Source: Paenibacillus tarimensis
GTDB taxonomy: Bacteria; Bacillota; Bacilli; Paenibacillales; Paenibacillaceae
Direction: 5' to 3'
Length of the DNA: 64,000 nucleotides
Assembly (NCBI RefSeq): GCF_021532315.1
Contig: NZ_JAKGAO010000013.1
Location: forward strand, 186,001-250,000
The stretch's first letter is position 1; each line of letters begins with the position of its first letter. Of the stretch, positions 16,896 through 25,562 are shown in pieces. Made by a program: the position numbers and the translations under genes. The notes beneath the pieces were generated by a model. It was not told where the DNA came from. It searched no databases and worked only from the letters and a program-made list of their open reading frames with translations.

Positions 16896-17908
16896 CTATC
16901 CCTTTATTATTTGAAGCCTGCCGGATAAACCGCCCGACACGTCACCTGTCACATACCACTGCGTCCGCCGCCCGCTGCACAGCTCGTCATAGATGCCGTA
17001 AAGATGAAGCGCCTGGGCCCTGCTGTTAGGGATGACGGCAATCTTCGGCTCCGCAAACGCCAGCCGTCCTTCATTCATGCCATCCTCCATGCCGTGATGC
17101 GGCACCTTCAATACAACACGCTGCATCCGAGACTGCTCAGCTGCGCCGGATGCTGCCAGCCGGGCTCCAATTAATCCGCGCCGAACAGTACGCCTTCATC
17201 CTGCCTGTCCGGTTTCAGCCGGCACAAGCCGGTAGAATGAGCTGTCATATTGGACAGCTCATAGAAGGACAGCAATGCCGCCTGTTCTCCTGTAAGCCCA
17301 TTTACCAGCTATTCATAAGCCGGGAGCGGATCACCTGTCCACGGATATAGATGCTCGAATACATAGCCCTCAATGGACCATACCTGCCGGCTCTGCTCAT
17401 CTGCATAGACGTTCCGGTAAGTAATCAGCGTCCCCTGGCCTTCCAGCGTGCGGACAAGCTGGAGATAGCTGTCCAGCAGCTGATGCCCCTGCTGCACGAA
17501 CGAATCCTCCCTATCCCAGCCGTTAAATAAATCAAGGGACGGCAGATCAAACAGTTCATACGGCAGCACAGCCTCTGTAATCCGCTTCGCAGCCGTCAGC
17601 GGCAGCAGACACATGAGGTGATTCTCGTGCAGGTGCGTCAAGATCAGCATATCCAGCTGCTCCGCACCTTCCTGCTGCATCCACTCCATAGGAGTGGATG
17701 CACCACTGCCCGGGAGCGGAGACCCGTCACCGCCGTCAATCAAGGTCAGATGACCTGATGGCAGACGGATACAATGGCTGTCACCCCAGCCGACATTCAG
17801 AAAGTATACAACTGCAGACGTATTATCGTCTCCATTCACAGTGGTCTCTGCAGATACTGCGGCTACGCTTGCCGCCGCGGTCTGCTGTGTTTCCGGATAT
17901 CCGTTCAT
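16896..17908 (-). pseudogene. decayed metallo-beta-lactamase-fold hydrolase (ComEC/Rec2-like)
   Basis: Reading from ATG 17908, four bases after the ATPase stop, the protein shows the MBL beginning FLNVGWGDSHCIRLPSG...LIDGG and LILTHLHENHL. An in-frame TAG at 17309-17311 stops it after PAYE; the same frame then continues sensibly (LVNGLTGEQAALLSFYEL...VLFGAD) to a frameshift near 17171-17180. The C-terminal part resumes in another frame (LIGARLAASG...LKVPHHG, then VTGDVSGGLSG to the stop at 16896). The HxHxDH metal motif also reads HLHENH, with Asp changed to Asn. So there is one nonsense codon, one frameshift and one lost ligand. It is flanked by intact operon genes. Confidence 0.82.
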
Positions 17909-17912
17909 GCTG

Positions 17913-18977
17913 TCACGCACCTGCCAGGCGCTGTCCGGCTCCTGCCGCTGATTCCTCAAGCTCGAACCAGTACGCCCGCTCTGCCGGCAGATGAAGCCGG
18001 TAAACGCCAGGCTCACAGGCCTCATCCGCATCAGCGAAGAAGGCCTGGCTGCCAACCCGGACCATGTGGCGGTAGGACGAACCGATGAACAAGTGATTCG
18101 TCACTTCCCCGGTCAGCTGCCAGCCTCCCTCCACCGCCTCAACAAGCGGCCATTCTCCGGCCGCTGAAGCAGGCAGCTGCTCTGCCCTGCTCCCAATCGC
18201 CATGTCGCAGGAACGGACGACCAGTCTCCTCGTCTCTGAGCCGCGCCGCACATGCAGCGTATGGCTGTCACCGAGGAAGTGGGCCGTGAAGTAACTCGAC
18301 GGCTGGTAATACACTTCCTTGGGAGTGCCAGCCTGCTCGATCCGGCCTTCGTTCATCAGCACTACATAATCAGCCATCGACAGCGCCTCTTCCTGGTCAT
18401 GCGTTACATACAACGCCGTGATGCCGAACGACTGCTGAATATTGCGGATTTCTACCCGCAGGCGCTGCCTGACCTTGGCATCCAGATTGGACAGCGGCTC
18501 GTCCATAAGCAGCAGATGCGGCTGCACGACAAGCGCTCTTGCCAGTGCGATCCGCTGCTGCTGGCCGCCGGAATACTGCTGCGGATGCCTCTTCTTCACA
18601 TCCGCTGGATCAATCTCTACGCGGCGCAGCACCTCGGTTACTCGGCGTTCAATCTCTGCGGCGGGTGTCCGGCGGAGCTTCAGACCGTACGCTATATTGT
18701 CGAACACCGACATATGCGGCCAGAGCGCATAGTTCTGGAACACCATTGTGGCCCCGCGGTGCTGCGGCGGCGCATAGGTTACATCCTTGCCTCCGAAGCG
18801 GATGGCCCCGCTGTCCGGCTTGATCAATCCGGCAAGCGTGCGCAGCAGTGTCGTCTTGCCGCAGCCGCTGGGACCTACAATCGCAGTCAGCCCGCCTTCA
18901 GGCAGCGTCAAGTCAATCTGGTTTATCCCTCTCTGATTAGCGTATGTCTTCGTCAACTGCTCAATTCGAATCTGCAT
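17913..18977 (-). CDS. ABC importer ATP-binding protein (PotA/FbpC type)
   Basis: 354 residues. Walker A is GPSGCGKTT, Q loop VFQNYALWPH, signature YSGGQQQR, Walker B LLLMDEPLSNLD and switch VTHDQEEA, followed by a C-terminal TOBE-like regulatory region (~245-340). This size and layout match ATPases of polyamine, iron and 2-aminoethylphosphonate-type importers. Its ATG lies one base after the stop of the permease gene upstream. The C-terminal tail is immediately followed by the decayed MBL gene. Substrate is discussed under the binding lipoprotein. Confidence 0.92.
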   Translation of the reverse strand: MQIRIEQLTKTYANQRGINQIDLTLPEGGLTAIVGPSGCGKTTLLRTLAGLIKPDSGAIRFGGKDVTYAPPQHRGATMVFQNYALWPHMSVFDNIAYGLKLRRTPAAEIERRVTEVLRRVEIDPADVKKRHPQQYSGGQQQRIALARALVVQPHLLLMDEPLSNLDAKVRQRLRVEIRNIQQSFGITALYVTHDQEEALSMADYVVLMNEGRIEQAGTPKEVYYQPSSYFTAHFLGDSHTLHVRRGSETRRLVVRSCDMAIGSRAEQLPASAAGEWPLVEAVEGGWQLTGEVTNHLFIGSSYRHMVRVGSQAFFADADEACEPGVYRLHLPAERAYWFELEESAAGAGQRLAGA

Positions 18978-18978
18978 C

Positions 18979-19833
18979 TTAGACCCTCCCGAATGCGCTT
19001 AGATATTCCGACTTCATGAACTTCTGCATCATCAGCAGCAGGATAATGCCCGGCAGCATCAGCAGGATGGCCGTCACCGATGCTATCTGCATTTCGTAGC
19101 CCATCGCCGCGTTATACATGAAGACCGGCAGCGTTGTTTTGAACGGTGCGCCGATGAGCAGGCTGCCTGTAAATTCATCCAGCGAGTACAGGAACACCAG
19201 CAGGGAAGAAGCAATGACGCCTGGAACAGCCAGCGGCAGTGTAATGGTGAAGAACGATCTCAGCTTCGAAGCCCCCAGCATCGTGGATGCTTCCTCCATC
19301 GACTCCGGTATGGACTGAAACACGGACACCATCGTCCAGATGCAGAACACCACCGAACCTACCAGGTGAATCAGAATGACGCCGGTCCATGTTCCTACGA
19401 GATCCCAGCGGTACATCAGCACCATTGCGTTCGAGAATACAGGCAGCTGCGGGAACGCCTGCGGCAGCAGGAACAGCAGCAGCAGGATCGTCCGGCCCGG
19501 AATCCGGTAGCGGGCCAGCATATAGGACAGCGGTATGCTGATGATCAGGCAGATGACCGTGACAGCTATCGCGATCAGGAAGCTTGATATAAGCGCATCC
19601 ATCATTTTTCCTTCAAATACTTTGGACCAGTACGAGGTCCCCCACTCCAGCGGCCAGGGGCTTGGCCAATACCACTTCTCGGCAAATGACCAGATCAGCA
19701 GACTGAGCAGCGGTCCCATGATCAGGAACAAGGCCCCTGCCATCAGAATCATCCGCAGCAGCAGCCGGCGCCATCGTGCGCCCGTTATAACGCCCGGACC
19801 GGCCGGTTGTACAGCAGCAGTTTCCGTGCTCAT
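18979..19833 (-). CDS. ABC importer permease 2 (PotC-like)
   Basis: 284 residues with about six membrane helices and the EAA loop EEASTMLGASKLRSFFTITLPLAVPG. It overlaps the upstream permease gene by 4 bases (ATGA), so the two are coupled and form the heterodimeric channel. The long first extracytoplasmic loop (WSFAEKWYWPSPWPLEWGTSYW) is common in second permeases of PotABCD/FbpB-type systems. No unusual features. Confidence 0.9.
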   Translation of the reverse strand: MSTETAAVQPAGPGVITGARWRRLLLRMILMAGALFLIMGPLLSLLIWSFAEKWYWPSPWPLEWGTSYWSKVFEGKMMDALISSFLIAIAVTVICLIISIPLSYMLARYRIPGRTILLLLFLLPQAFPQLPVFSNAMVLMYRWDLVGTWTGVILIHLVGSVVFCIWTMVSVFQSIPESMEEASTMLGASKLRSFFTITLPLAVPGVIASSLLVFLYSLDEFTGSLLIGAPFKTTLPVFMYNAAMGYEMQIASVTAILLMLPGIILLLMMQKFMKSEYLSAFGRV

Positions 19834-20705
19834 GCCTTCACCACCTTCTTCATGTAGTAAATGGCCGCTCCCATTGATACCAGATAGGAGATGACACCAA
19901 GCGCGTTGGCAACGCCGTAATCCTGCTGGTAGACGATCTGGTAGTAAAGGTCCACCATCAGCATCTGCTTGCCGTCGGCGCTGCCCATCATCGCCGGTAT
20001 GGAGAAGCTGCCCATCATGGAGCTGAATGTCAGTACGGCAACAACCCCGATCGAGCCCCGGCCCATCGGGAGGAGGATGTCCTTGATCAGCCTGAAGCTC
20101 CCCGCCCCCTGATTGCGTGCCGCTTCCAGGTAGCTGTTATCAACGCCGCGGAAGGCGCCAAGCACGAGCAGCAGCGCGAAGCCGATATTTTTCCATACGA
20201 GCGCCAGCACCAGGCCGGCTGTAGAGAAGGCGATCGACGGCACCTGGTCCGGATCATACAAGCCAAGCGGCATAAGCGCCGAATTCAACGTGCCGTGCGG
20301 AGCAAGAAACACCCGCATCGCATGTCCCACCACGACGAATGGAACGAAGAGCGGGATTTTAAAGAGAAACTCCACGAGGGAGGCTGTTTTCAATCGCAGC
20401 AGTCCGCCAAGCAGCACGGACAGAAGCAGCAGCAGCCCCAGACTCAGGCCGCTTACCCACAAGGTAAACCACATATCACCGGCATAGAGCCGGAACGCCT
20501 TGCTGTAATTCGCCAATGTATAAGTACCATCTTCGGTACGGAAGCTTTCGGTCAATGACTGAATAAAAGGATATACAAAAAAAATGCCCACAATAGAAAC
20601 GGCTGGGGCGGCAATTCCCGCCCCGGCCAGCCATTTCCATATGGACGATGGGATTTTCGCTGTTCGTGCCTTCCCGGCTGCACGTGCTGTTTGCGCGTTA
20701 TTCAT
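19830..20705 (-). CDS. ABC importer permease 1 (PotB-like)
   Basis: 291 residues, with a cytoplasmic basic N-terminus, six predicted helices and the EAA loop EAARNQGAGSFRLIKDILLPMGRG. It lies 26 bases behind the binding-protein gene and overlaps permease 2 by 4 bases. This is the usual first membrane subunit of a PotABCD/PhnSTUV-class importer. Confidence 0.9.
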   Translation of the reverse strand: MNNAQTARAAGKARTAKIPSSIWKWLAGAGIAAPAVSIVGIFFVYPFIQSLTESFRTEDGTYTLANYSKAFRLYAGDMWFTLWVSGLSLGLLLLLSVLLGGLLRLKTASLVEFLFKIPLFVPFVVVGHAMRVFLAPHGTLNSALMPLGLYDPDQVPSIAFSTAGLVLALVWKNIGFALLLVLGAFRGVDNSYLEAARNQGAGSFRLIKDILLPMGRGSIGVVAVLTFSSMMGSFSIPAMMGSADGKQMLMVDLYYQIVYQQDYGVANALGVISYLVSMGAAIYYMKKVVKA

Positions 20706-20731
20706 CCATGCACCGTCCTATTATTGTTGAA

Positions 20732-21967
20732 TTAGTTCGTCTCGTAAGCGGTCTGCAGATTCTTGAAGTAGTCCGTCAGCGGGAGAGATTGGCCCCGGTT
20801 GTTCAGATCATCCGCGGAAATATCGCTGAACAGCTGTTCCTTCGCTTCGGCGCTGGCCTTGTCGAGCACCACATTCGCATCAATGCCCGGGTACCAGGTG
20901 TTGCGTCCGACGATGACCTCCGCCTGCACTTCCGGAGAGCTCAGGTAGTCTGCGTATTTCAGTGCCGCTTCCTTGTTCTTCGCATTCTTCGGAATGACAA
21001 TGTACATCGGTTGTCCTGGCAGACCCGGCTCCGGCAGCTTCAGCTTCAGGTTCGGGTTCAGGCGTCCTTCGCTGATCCACAGCTGGAACATGTCCACCCA
21101 TACCGGACCCATGTCGATCTCACCGCGATTCAGCATGTCGAGTGTGCCGTTATTGCCGTTCGTGATCGTTGCAGGTAGCGCCTTCAGCTCTTTCATGACC
21201 GCCGGCCATTTCTTCTCCAGCTCGGCATCATACGGGCCTTCTGTCAGCTGCGTGTAGTCGCCGGTCTTGTGGTAGGCATAGGCCGTTACGAAGCCCACAC
21301 CGCTCATGCCGTTCAGTACGCCGTTATAGCCGAAGCGCTTCGGGTTATCCTTGATCCACTTCTCCAGCTGGTCAAAGTTCTCCGGTACCTCCGTTACCTT
21401 ATCCGGATTGTAGGCAAGCGCAATCTGGCTGTGGAACAGCGGGATAACATACCCGTCCACATCTGTGCCCAGGCTGTTCTTGCTGTCTGCCGATACGACA
21501 TAGTCCTTGTTGGCGGACATCGGCACGTACTGTTCCAGCAGATCATTCTCAATCAGCGATTTCATCATGCTCTGATGCACGATCGCCACGTCGATGTCCC
21601 ACCCCGTCTTGCCGGCATCCTTCTGGGCTTTCAGCTTCTCGAAAATCTTCTGTGAGCCCGCGTCGCCCGCTCCAGTACCTACCACATTAATCTCGGAACC
21701 CGGGTACAGCTCCTTGAAACCCGGAACAATGGCTTCTTCCTGCAGCTCCGTCATATTCGTATCACCTGCTGTCGCAACGGTTACCTTGTAGCTTGGAGCT
21801 TCCTTCTGAGGCTCGTTCGCCGTATTCGCGGCGGCCTCCACATTGGAGCCTGTACCTGCATTACCGCCTGCGCTGCCGGCGTTCCCGGCATTATTTCCGT
21901 TACCGCAAGCGGCGAGGCTCATAGCAGCCACCAGGGTGCACAGCATCATGGACAACCTCTTCTTCAT
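20732..21967 (-). CDS. ABC importer substrate-binding lipoprotein, substrate unknown
   Basis: 411 residues with a lipobox SLAAC (Cys21), an Asn/Gly/Ala-rich linker, then a periplasmic-binding fold of the PotD/FbpA/PhnS cluster (VTVATAGDTNMTELQEEAIVPGF, IDVAIVHQSM, DMGPVWVDMFQLW, YIVIPKNAKNKEAA). First gene of the operon SBP-permease-permease-ATPase-MBL remnant-inositol-phosphatase. A 16-bp palindrome typical of UTRA-GntR operators lies 26 bases upstream of the ATG. The enzyme content suggests a phosphorylated or glycosyl polyol; iron or polyamine cannot be ruled out. CTCCGATTA-side ribosome site GGAGGATGG is adjacent to the start. Confidence 0.85.
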   Translation of the reverse strand: MKKRLSMMLCTLVAAMSLAACGNGNNAGNAGSAGGNAGTGSNVEAAANTANEPQKEAPSYKVTVATAGDTNMTELQEEAIVPGFKELYPGSEINVVGTGAGDAGSQKIFEKLKAQKDAGKTGWDIDVAIVHQSMMKSLIENDLLEQYVPMSANKDYVVSADSKNSLGTDVDGYVIPLFHSQIALAYNPDKVTEVPENFDQLEKWIKDNPKRFGYNGVLNGMSGVGFVTAYAYHKTGDYTQLTEGPYDAELEKKWPAVMKELKALPATITNGNNGTLDMLNRGEIDMGPVWVDMFQLWISEGRLNPNLKLKLPEPGLPGQPMYIVIPKNAKNKEAALKYADYLSSPEVQAEVIVGRNTWYPGIDANVVLDKASAEAKEQLFSDISADDLNNRGQSLPLTDYFKNLQTAYETN

Positions 21968-21992
21968 GTTTCCATCCTCCGATTATCATAAT

Positions 21993-22008
21993 AGCTGTCT
22001 AGACAGCT
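21993..22008. promoter_or_regulatory. probable operator for the UTRA-type GntR regulator
   Basis: Perfect 16-bp palindrome AGCTGTCTAGACAGCT. The core GTCTAGAC is the same as in known operators of HutC/UTRA-subfamily GntR proteins (NagR/DasR dre sites contain GGTCTAGACC). It lies between the promoter region and the start codon of the importer operon, and a UTRA GntR gene is 0.6 kb away. Confidence 0.65.
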
Positions 22009-22075
22009 TACGGTTATGATTATCGGGATGTTTTATTAGCGGCGTGTTATTGGCATATGAAACAATTGTAAAATA

Positions 22076-22123
22076 GAAAAACCTATACGCTAAACACCCT
22101 ATTGAAGTGTCCAGTGTATAGGT
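22076..22123 (-). terminator. terminator-like hairpin upstream of the importer operon
   Basis: ACCTATAC pairs with GTATAGGT with a partly paired interior, followed by TTTTTCTATTTT on the minus strand. It ends either an untranslated leader of the importer operon or a short RNA; no gene precedes it within 150 bases on that strand. The rest of 22009-22308 is AT-rich with no open frame. Confidence 0.55.
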
Positions 22124-22308
22124 AAATATTCACATCCATAAAATAAAGGTTACTTCTTTTTATATAAGTTTTTGAAATAATATATGTTAAATCGATCGGA
22201 CGTTAGATTATAGAATGAGTCCACACACCATTGCTTGTCTATAGGTTAAAATAAACTATTATCTATTGCTATCTGTTATTACTGGCATTGGATGGTAAGG
22301 AGGATATT

Positions 22309-22605
22309 ATGAAAAATTCCATATCACACTTTTTTCTAGAATGGCTGAGGGCTTTAGTGATCCTTTTTGGCGGCTTGTATATCTTGTGGATAATCGAAGA
22401 ACAGCTTTTAGGAACGGAGCAAGCTAAAAATTACGTAGTGCTTCTTGCACTTGTCGATTTCACTATTCTTTTCCTTGTATATAGAAACTTCCTTCAATTC
22501 AGCGGCTGGTTCCAAAGCAAAAACCAACGTAAACTCCCTCGTACAGTTACCGTTCTGCTGGTACTTTTTATTATCCTATCACTATCAATTGTTATGATCT
22601 TTTAA
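22309..22605 (+). CDS. small membrane protein of unknown function
   Basis: 98 residues from ATG 22309, preceded by AAGGAGG at the right distance; the frame opens earlier but without a ribosome site. Three membrane helices are evident (LRALVILFGGLYILWII, YVVLLALVDFTILFLVY, TVTVLLVLFIILSLSIVMIF) with a basic cytoplasmic loop KNQRKLPR between the last two. I do not recognise a family. It is single, codes against the surrounding minus-strand genes, and is more AT-rich than they are. Confidence 0.78.
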   Translation: MKNSISHFFLEWLRALVILFGGLYILWIIEEQLLGTEQAKNYVVLLALVDFTILFLVYRNFLQFSGWFQSKNQRKLPRTVTVLLVLFIILSLSIVMIF

Positions 22606-22613
22606 ACAGCAAA

Positions 22614-22633
22614 CGCCCCCGTTAGCGGGAGCG
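22614..22633 (-). terminator. weak terminator over the end of the GntR gene
   Basis: CGCTCCCGC pairs with a near-complementary CGGGGGCG with the TAA stop in the loop; on the minus strand it is followed by TTTGCTGTTT. The convergent small membrane protein gene ends just beside it. Confidence 0.5.
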
Positions 22634-23335
22634 CCTCACCCAAAACTTAAATACATCGTTGCGGTAATAGTCGTATGAGAATAATACAGGCCGGTTATCT
22701 TCATCAAAATGCGTCTGCTTCAGCAGCAGGACTGTCGCCTCCGGGGATACGCGGAGCTTCTTCGCATGCAGATCCTTCGCCGGCGGTACAATGACTTCAC
22801 TCATCGCGCTGACCAGGCGAATGCTGCACTCCTCCTCCAGGAAGGTCATAAGCGAGCCCTGCAGCGGTCTGCGGGCAAAAGCCGTACCGACGAGATGATG
22901 CGGAAGCACATTAATGTTAAAGGATACAGGATCGTCATTTGCCTTGCGAATCCGCTCTATGACAATTACTTCATCACCGTCCTCCAGATTCAAATACTCC
23001 GCCCATTCCTGCTGGCACCGGTCAATCCGTACTGACTCCTGCACCTCGGTCTCCTGCAGACCGGATGTATGAATCATTTCGGAGGTTGAGCTCAGCTTGT
23101 CTATGGAGCTTGGAATTGAATGCAGCGGCCGGATCACGAAGCGTCCCACACCATTACGGCATCGCAGCTTGCCCTCTTGCTCCAGCTGCTTCAGCGCGGC
23201 GCGCAGCGTCTCCCGGCTCACGCCGAAGGAAGCTGCCAGCTCAGGCTCCGAAGGCAGCTTCCTACCTACAGGCAGCTCACCGGATACCATCATCCGGTCC
23301 AGCTTGTCCTTAATCTGAATATAGCTCGGGATCAT
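22622..23335 (-). CDS. GntR family transcriptional regulator, HutC/UTRA subfamily
   Basis: 237 residues. N-terminal winged helix at ~1-68 (YIQIKDKLDRMM, LPSEPELAASFGVSRETLRAALKQLEQEGKLRCRNGVGRFV) and a C-terminal UTRA effector domain (~85-235, with LVGTAFARRP, VLLLKQTHFDEDNRPVLFSYDYYR). Such proteins repress uptake and catabolic genes until a sugar phosphate, amino acid or related effector binds. The divergently spaced importer operon with its GTCTAGAC palindrome is the likely target. The domain contains no unusual residue losses. Confidence 0.92.
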   Translation of the reverse strand: MIPSYIQIKDKLDRMMVSGELPVGRKLPSEPELAASFGVSRETLRAALKQLEQEGKLRCRNGVGRFVIRPLHSIPSSIDKLSSTSEMIHTSGLQETEVQESVRIDRCQQEWAEYLNLEDGDEVIVIERIRKANDDPVSFNINVLPHHLVGTAFARRPLQGSLMTFLEEECSIRLVSAMSEVIVPPAKDLHAKKLRVSPEATVLLLKQTHFDEDNRPVLFSYDYYRNDVFKFWVRRSR

Positions 23336-23423
23336 CCAGCACCCGGTCCCCTTCCCCTATGCAGTTCCTGTCCTGATCTTAACAGAAAAGAGGTCCCGGA
23401 AGAAAGCTGTCGCCTCAGCCATT

Positions 23424-23972
23424 TTACCGTCCCGGCTTATGCTGCTCCGCTCGCTCAGAACCTATCAGACCTTTGTATACGGGATCTTCATTTCCACCTC
23501 CATAGAAGAACCAGTTATGAAACCATCGGGACAGCATTAAGGTCAGATAGAGGCTGATAAACGTCCAGTACCATGTCCAGGTGTGATACTCGATAAGCCC
23601 GGTGTACTTCTCAAGGAAAATTTCCGGGACCGTTATCGCTGTGCAGTAAGCCCCAGTATACAGCAAGCGGCGGATGACAGGCCGTCCGGCCGGGAAATAA
23701 ACATTGAAATAGGCTGTTACCGTCGGATAAGCCAGATATTCGAATAAAAAGCTGGTCTGCGTGCCCCGGTTGAATTCCCGCACCGGGTAATCCAGCCAGC
23801 CCATTTCCACAACAAACAGCCCCAGTATCCAGGTCATAAAGCCTTGGAACAGAAAGACGGCATGGGCTTGTCTGCGCCGGTCCTTGGGGATTAGGAACAA
23901 AAGGATGAAGCAGACCGCATAGACAGAAGCCAGAAACCAGTGGTCAAACTGCCATTCCGATATCCAAGTCAT
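23424..23972 (-). CDS. CBO0543-family membrane protein (second of a tandem pair)
   Basis: 182 residues with four or five membrane helices. It carries the family's conserved core WILGLFVVEMGWLDYPVREF followed by SFLFEYLAYPTVTAYFNVYFP and, later, LEKYTGLIEYHTWTWYW. The function of this Bacillota family is unknown to me. It starts inside the stop of the upstream paralogue (4-base overlap) and is probably co-translated; the pair may form a heteromer. Confidence 0.85.
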   Translation of the reverse strand: MTWISEWQFDHWFLASVYAVCFILLFLIPKDRRRQAHAVFLFQGFMTWILGLFVVEMGWLDYPVREFNRGTQTSFLFEYLAYPTVTAYFNVYFPAGRPVIRRLLYTGAYCTAITVPEIFLEKYTGLIEYHTWTWYWTFISLYLTLMLSRWFHNWFFYGGGNEDPVYKGLIGSERAEQHKPGR

Positions 23973-24472
23973 ACGGACTGACCGCCTTTCCTGAAGGGAC
24001 CTGAATTATAGAAGAACCATATCGCGTAACGGCGCATGGCATAGTAACCCGCCGCAAAAACAAACCAGTTCATATACCAGCGGAAATGTTTATAATGAAT
24101 CAGGTTTGTATAATGCTCTACCAGCAGCGTACATACAGTTGCAATCATCGGGACCAGAACCATATACGCCAGCTTCAGGGTTCGGCCCGTCCGTTCAGGG
24201 AACCAAAGGTTGTAAAACACCGCGATCATAGGAAAAAACGCGTAGTTAAAAGTAAAATTCGTCTGGGTGGCATCCTGAAATTCCCGCACAGGGTTCGTAA
24301 TTAGACCATACTCAACGAACAGCAGGCTAAGCGACCAGGTAAGCATCTGGCAGGAAAAGAACACGATAAGCGACTCCCTCTTCTTACGGCCTGGAACTAG
24401 GAGGAAGAACGAGCCGATGACAAGAAACCAGACGAAAGCCAGCACAACCCGGTCAGTAGTAATAATAAACAT
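23969..24472 (-). CDS. CBO0543-family membrane protein (first of a tandem pair)
   Basis: 167 residues from ATG 24472 (GGAGG six bases upstream; the frame opens at 24499). It has the same arrangement as its neighbour: WSLSLLFVEYGLITNPVREF, FNYAFFPMIAVFYNLWFP and LLVEHYTNLIHYKHFRWYMNW. About 30-40 percent identity is visible between the two by eye in these blocks, so they arose by duplication. Function unknown. The pair is transcribed away from the siderophore operon end, behind that operon's terminator. Confidence 0.83.
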   Translation of the reverse strand: MFIITTDRVVLAFVWFLVIGSFFLLVPGRKKRESLIVFFSCQMLTWSLSLLFVEYGLITNPVREFQDATQTNFTFNYAFFPMIAVFYNLWFPERTGRTLKLAYMVLVPMIATVCTLLVEHYTNLIHYKHFRWYMNWFVFAAGYYAMRRYAIWFFYNSGPFRKGGQSV

Positions 24473-24572
24473 TTCCTCCCTCCGCTTAAGTTTCTCCACT
24501 CCTTACCATGCCTAAAATCGTACGATTCATGCATAATACACTCATGTACCGGATGGCATTTCAAGCAAGCAC

Positions 24573-24617
24573 AAAAAAACAACCGCACAGCAAGCTTTAA
24601 GCTGGCTGTACCGTTGT
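24573..24617 (-). terminator. terminator at the end of the siderophore operon
   Basis: Long imperfect stem (ACAACGGTACAGCCAGCTT / AAGCTTGCTGTGCGGTTGT) followed by TTTTTTTG on the minus strand, 43 bases after the asbF stop. Confidence 0.88.
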
Positions 24618-24659
24618 TATTAGGCTGTATCTTCAATTAAGGCGGGGCAAGGCCCCTCA

Positions 24660-25517
24660 TTACCTTACCGGTTCCGTATGGCGCCCCGCTTCCCCGCGGA
24701 TACGCTGCAGCCGGGCAGACTCTGCCGCCAGCACCCCGCACGGATCATGACCGAACCATTCCAGAGAACCGAACCATTCTGTATCCGCGATCTGCTGCAG
24801 GACCGGAGCATAATCGATTGCCCCTTCACCGAGCGGCACAATACCGTCACGGCTGGCACCCGCGGCGTACACGTGATGCGGAAGGAAGACGTCCAGCTTA
24901 TCCGCTGAGCTGATATTCTTCAGGTGGAAGTGGCGGGCCCATGGTTCCAGCTCCCGGAACGCCTTCACCGGATCAGTTCCCGACTCCCACAGATGAAGGA
25001 AATCGAGGTTAATGCCAAGACTTTCATGCTCCACCTCATGGATCAGCCTGACCGTTGACGCCAGCGTATCCGCAAGGGTGCCGGGATGGGTTTCCACAAG
25101 CAGCTCCACCCCTTTGCCCGCACACCCCTCGCACAAATCACGAATCAGCCGCACACAATCGGCGCGTTCTTCGTCCGTCATCTCATTGCTTGCCTTCGTT
25201 CCGGCGAAGATCCGGATTCGCCGGGCGCCGAACCAGCGGGCCATATCCGCTAATCGGCCGCCCTTCTCCAGGGACGCTTGACGGTCCGCCGAACCGCCTA
25301 TATCAATATAATCGCTGATCATGGAGACCGCCAGGCTATTGCTTCGCATCACACCCAGCTGCGCCAGCGCCTCCTCGCGCTCCCGCTCATACAAGTGAAG
25401 GGCATGCGCTCCCCACAACTCTATGCCGTCGAACCGGTGCTGCCCCGCAAAACGGACGATATCGCCAAACGAGATCAGCTGATGGCGGAAGGAGATCGTA
25501 CACAATGACAGCTTCAC
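24660..25517 (-). CDS. asbF: 3-dehydroshikimate dehydratase, makes 3,4-dihydroxybenzoate
   Basis: 285 residues of the xylose-isomerase-like TIM-barrel family. The match to AsbF of the Bacillus anthracis petrobactin pathway is extensive: start MKLSLCTISFRHQLISFGDI, then GIELWGAHA, MISDYIDI, IRIFAGTKAS, VETHPGTLADTL, NLDFLHLWESG, FHLKNISSAD, VYAAGASRDGIVPL and SLEWFGHDP. AsbF uses Mn to convert 3-dehydroshikimate to 3,4-dihydroxybenzoate, the unusual catechol of petrobactin. It is the last gene of the operon, 45 bases behind asbE. Its presence separates this cluster from 2,3-dihydroxybenzoate siderophores. Confidence 0.93.
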   Translation of the reverse strand: MKLSLCTISFRHQLISFGDIVRFAGQHRFDGIELWGAHALHLYEREREEALAQLGVMRSNSLAVSMISDYIDIGGSADRQASLEKGGRLADMARWFGARRIRIFAGTKASNEMTDEERADCVRLIRDLCEGCAGKGVELLVETHPGTLADTLASTVRLIHEVEHESLGINLDFLHLWESGTDPVKAFRELEPWARHFHLKNISSADKLDVFLPHHVYAAGASRDGIVPLGEGAIDYAPVLQQIADTEWFGSLEWFGHDPCGVLAAESARLQRIRGEAGRHTEPVR

Positions 25518-25562
25518 GTTCTACACCCCGTTTCTCTGCTCATTCCTGCCCCTATTATTTAT

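Noticed and set aside
24660-25517. Generic sugar phosphate isomerase linked to the importer operon
   Set aside because: Block-by-block resemblance to AsbF and its position at the end of the asb genes make 3-dehydroshikimate dehydratase far more likely.
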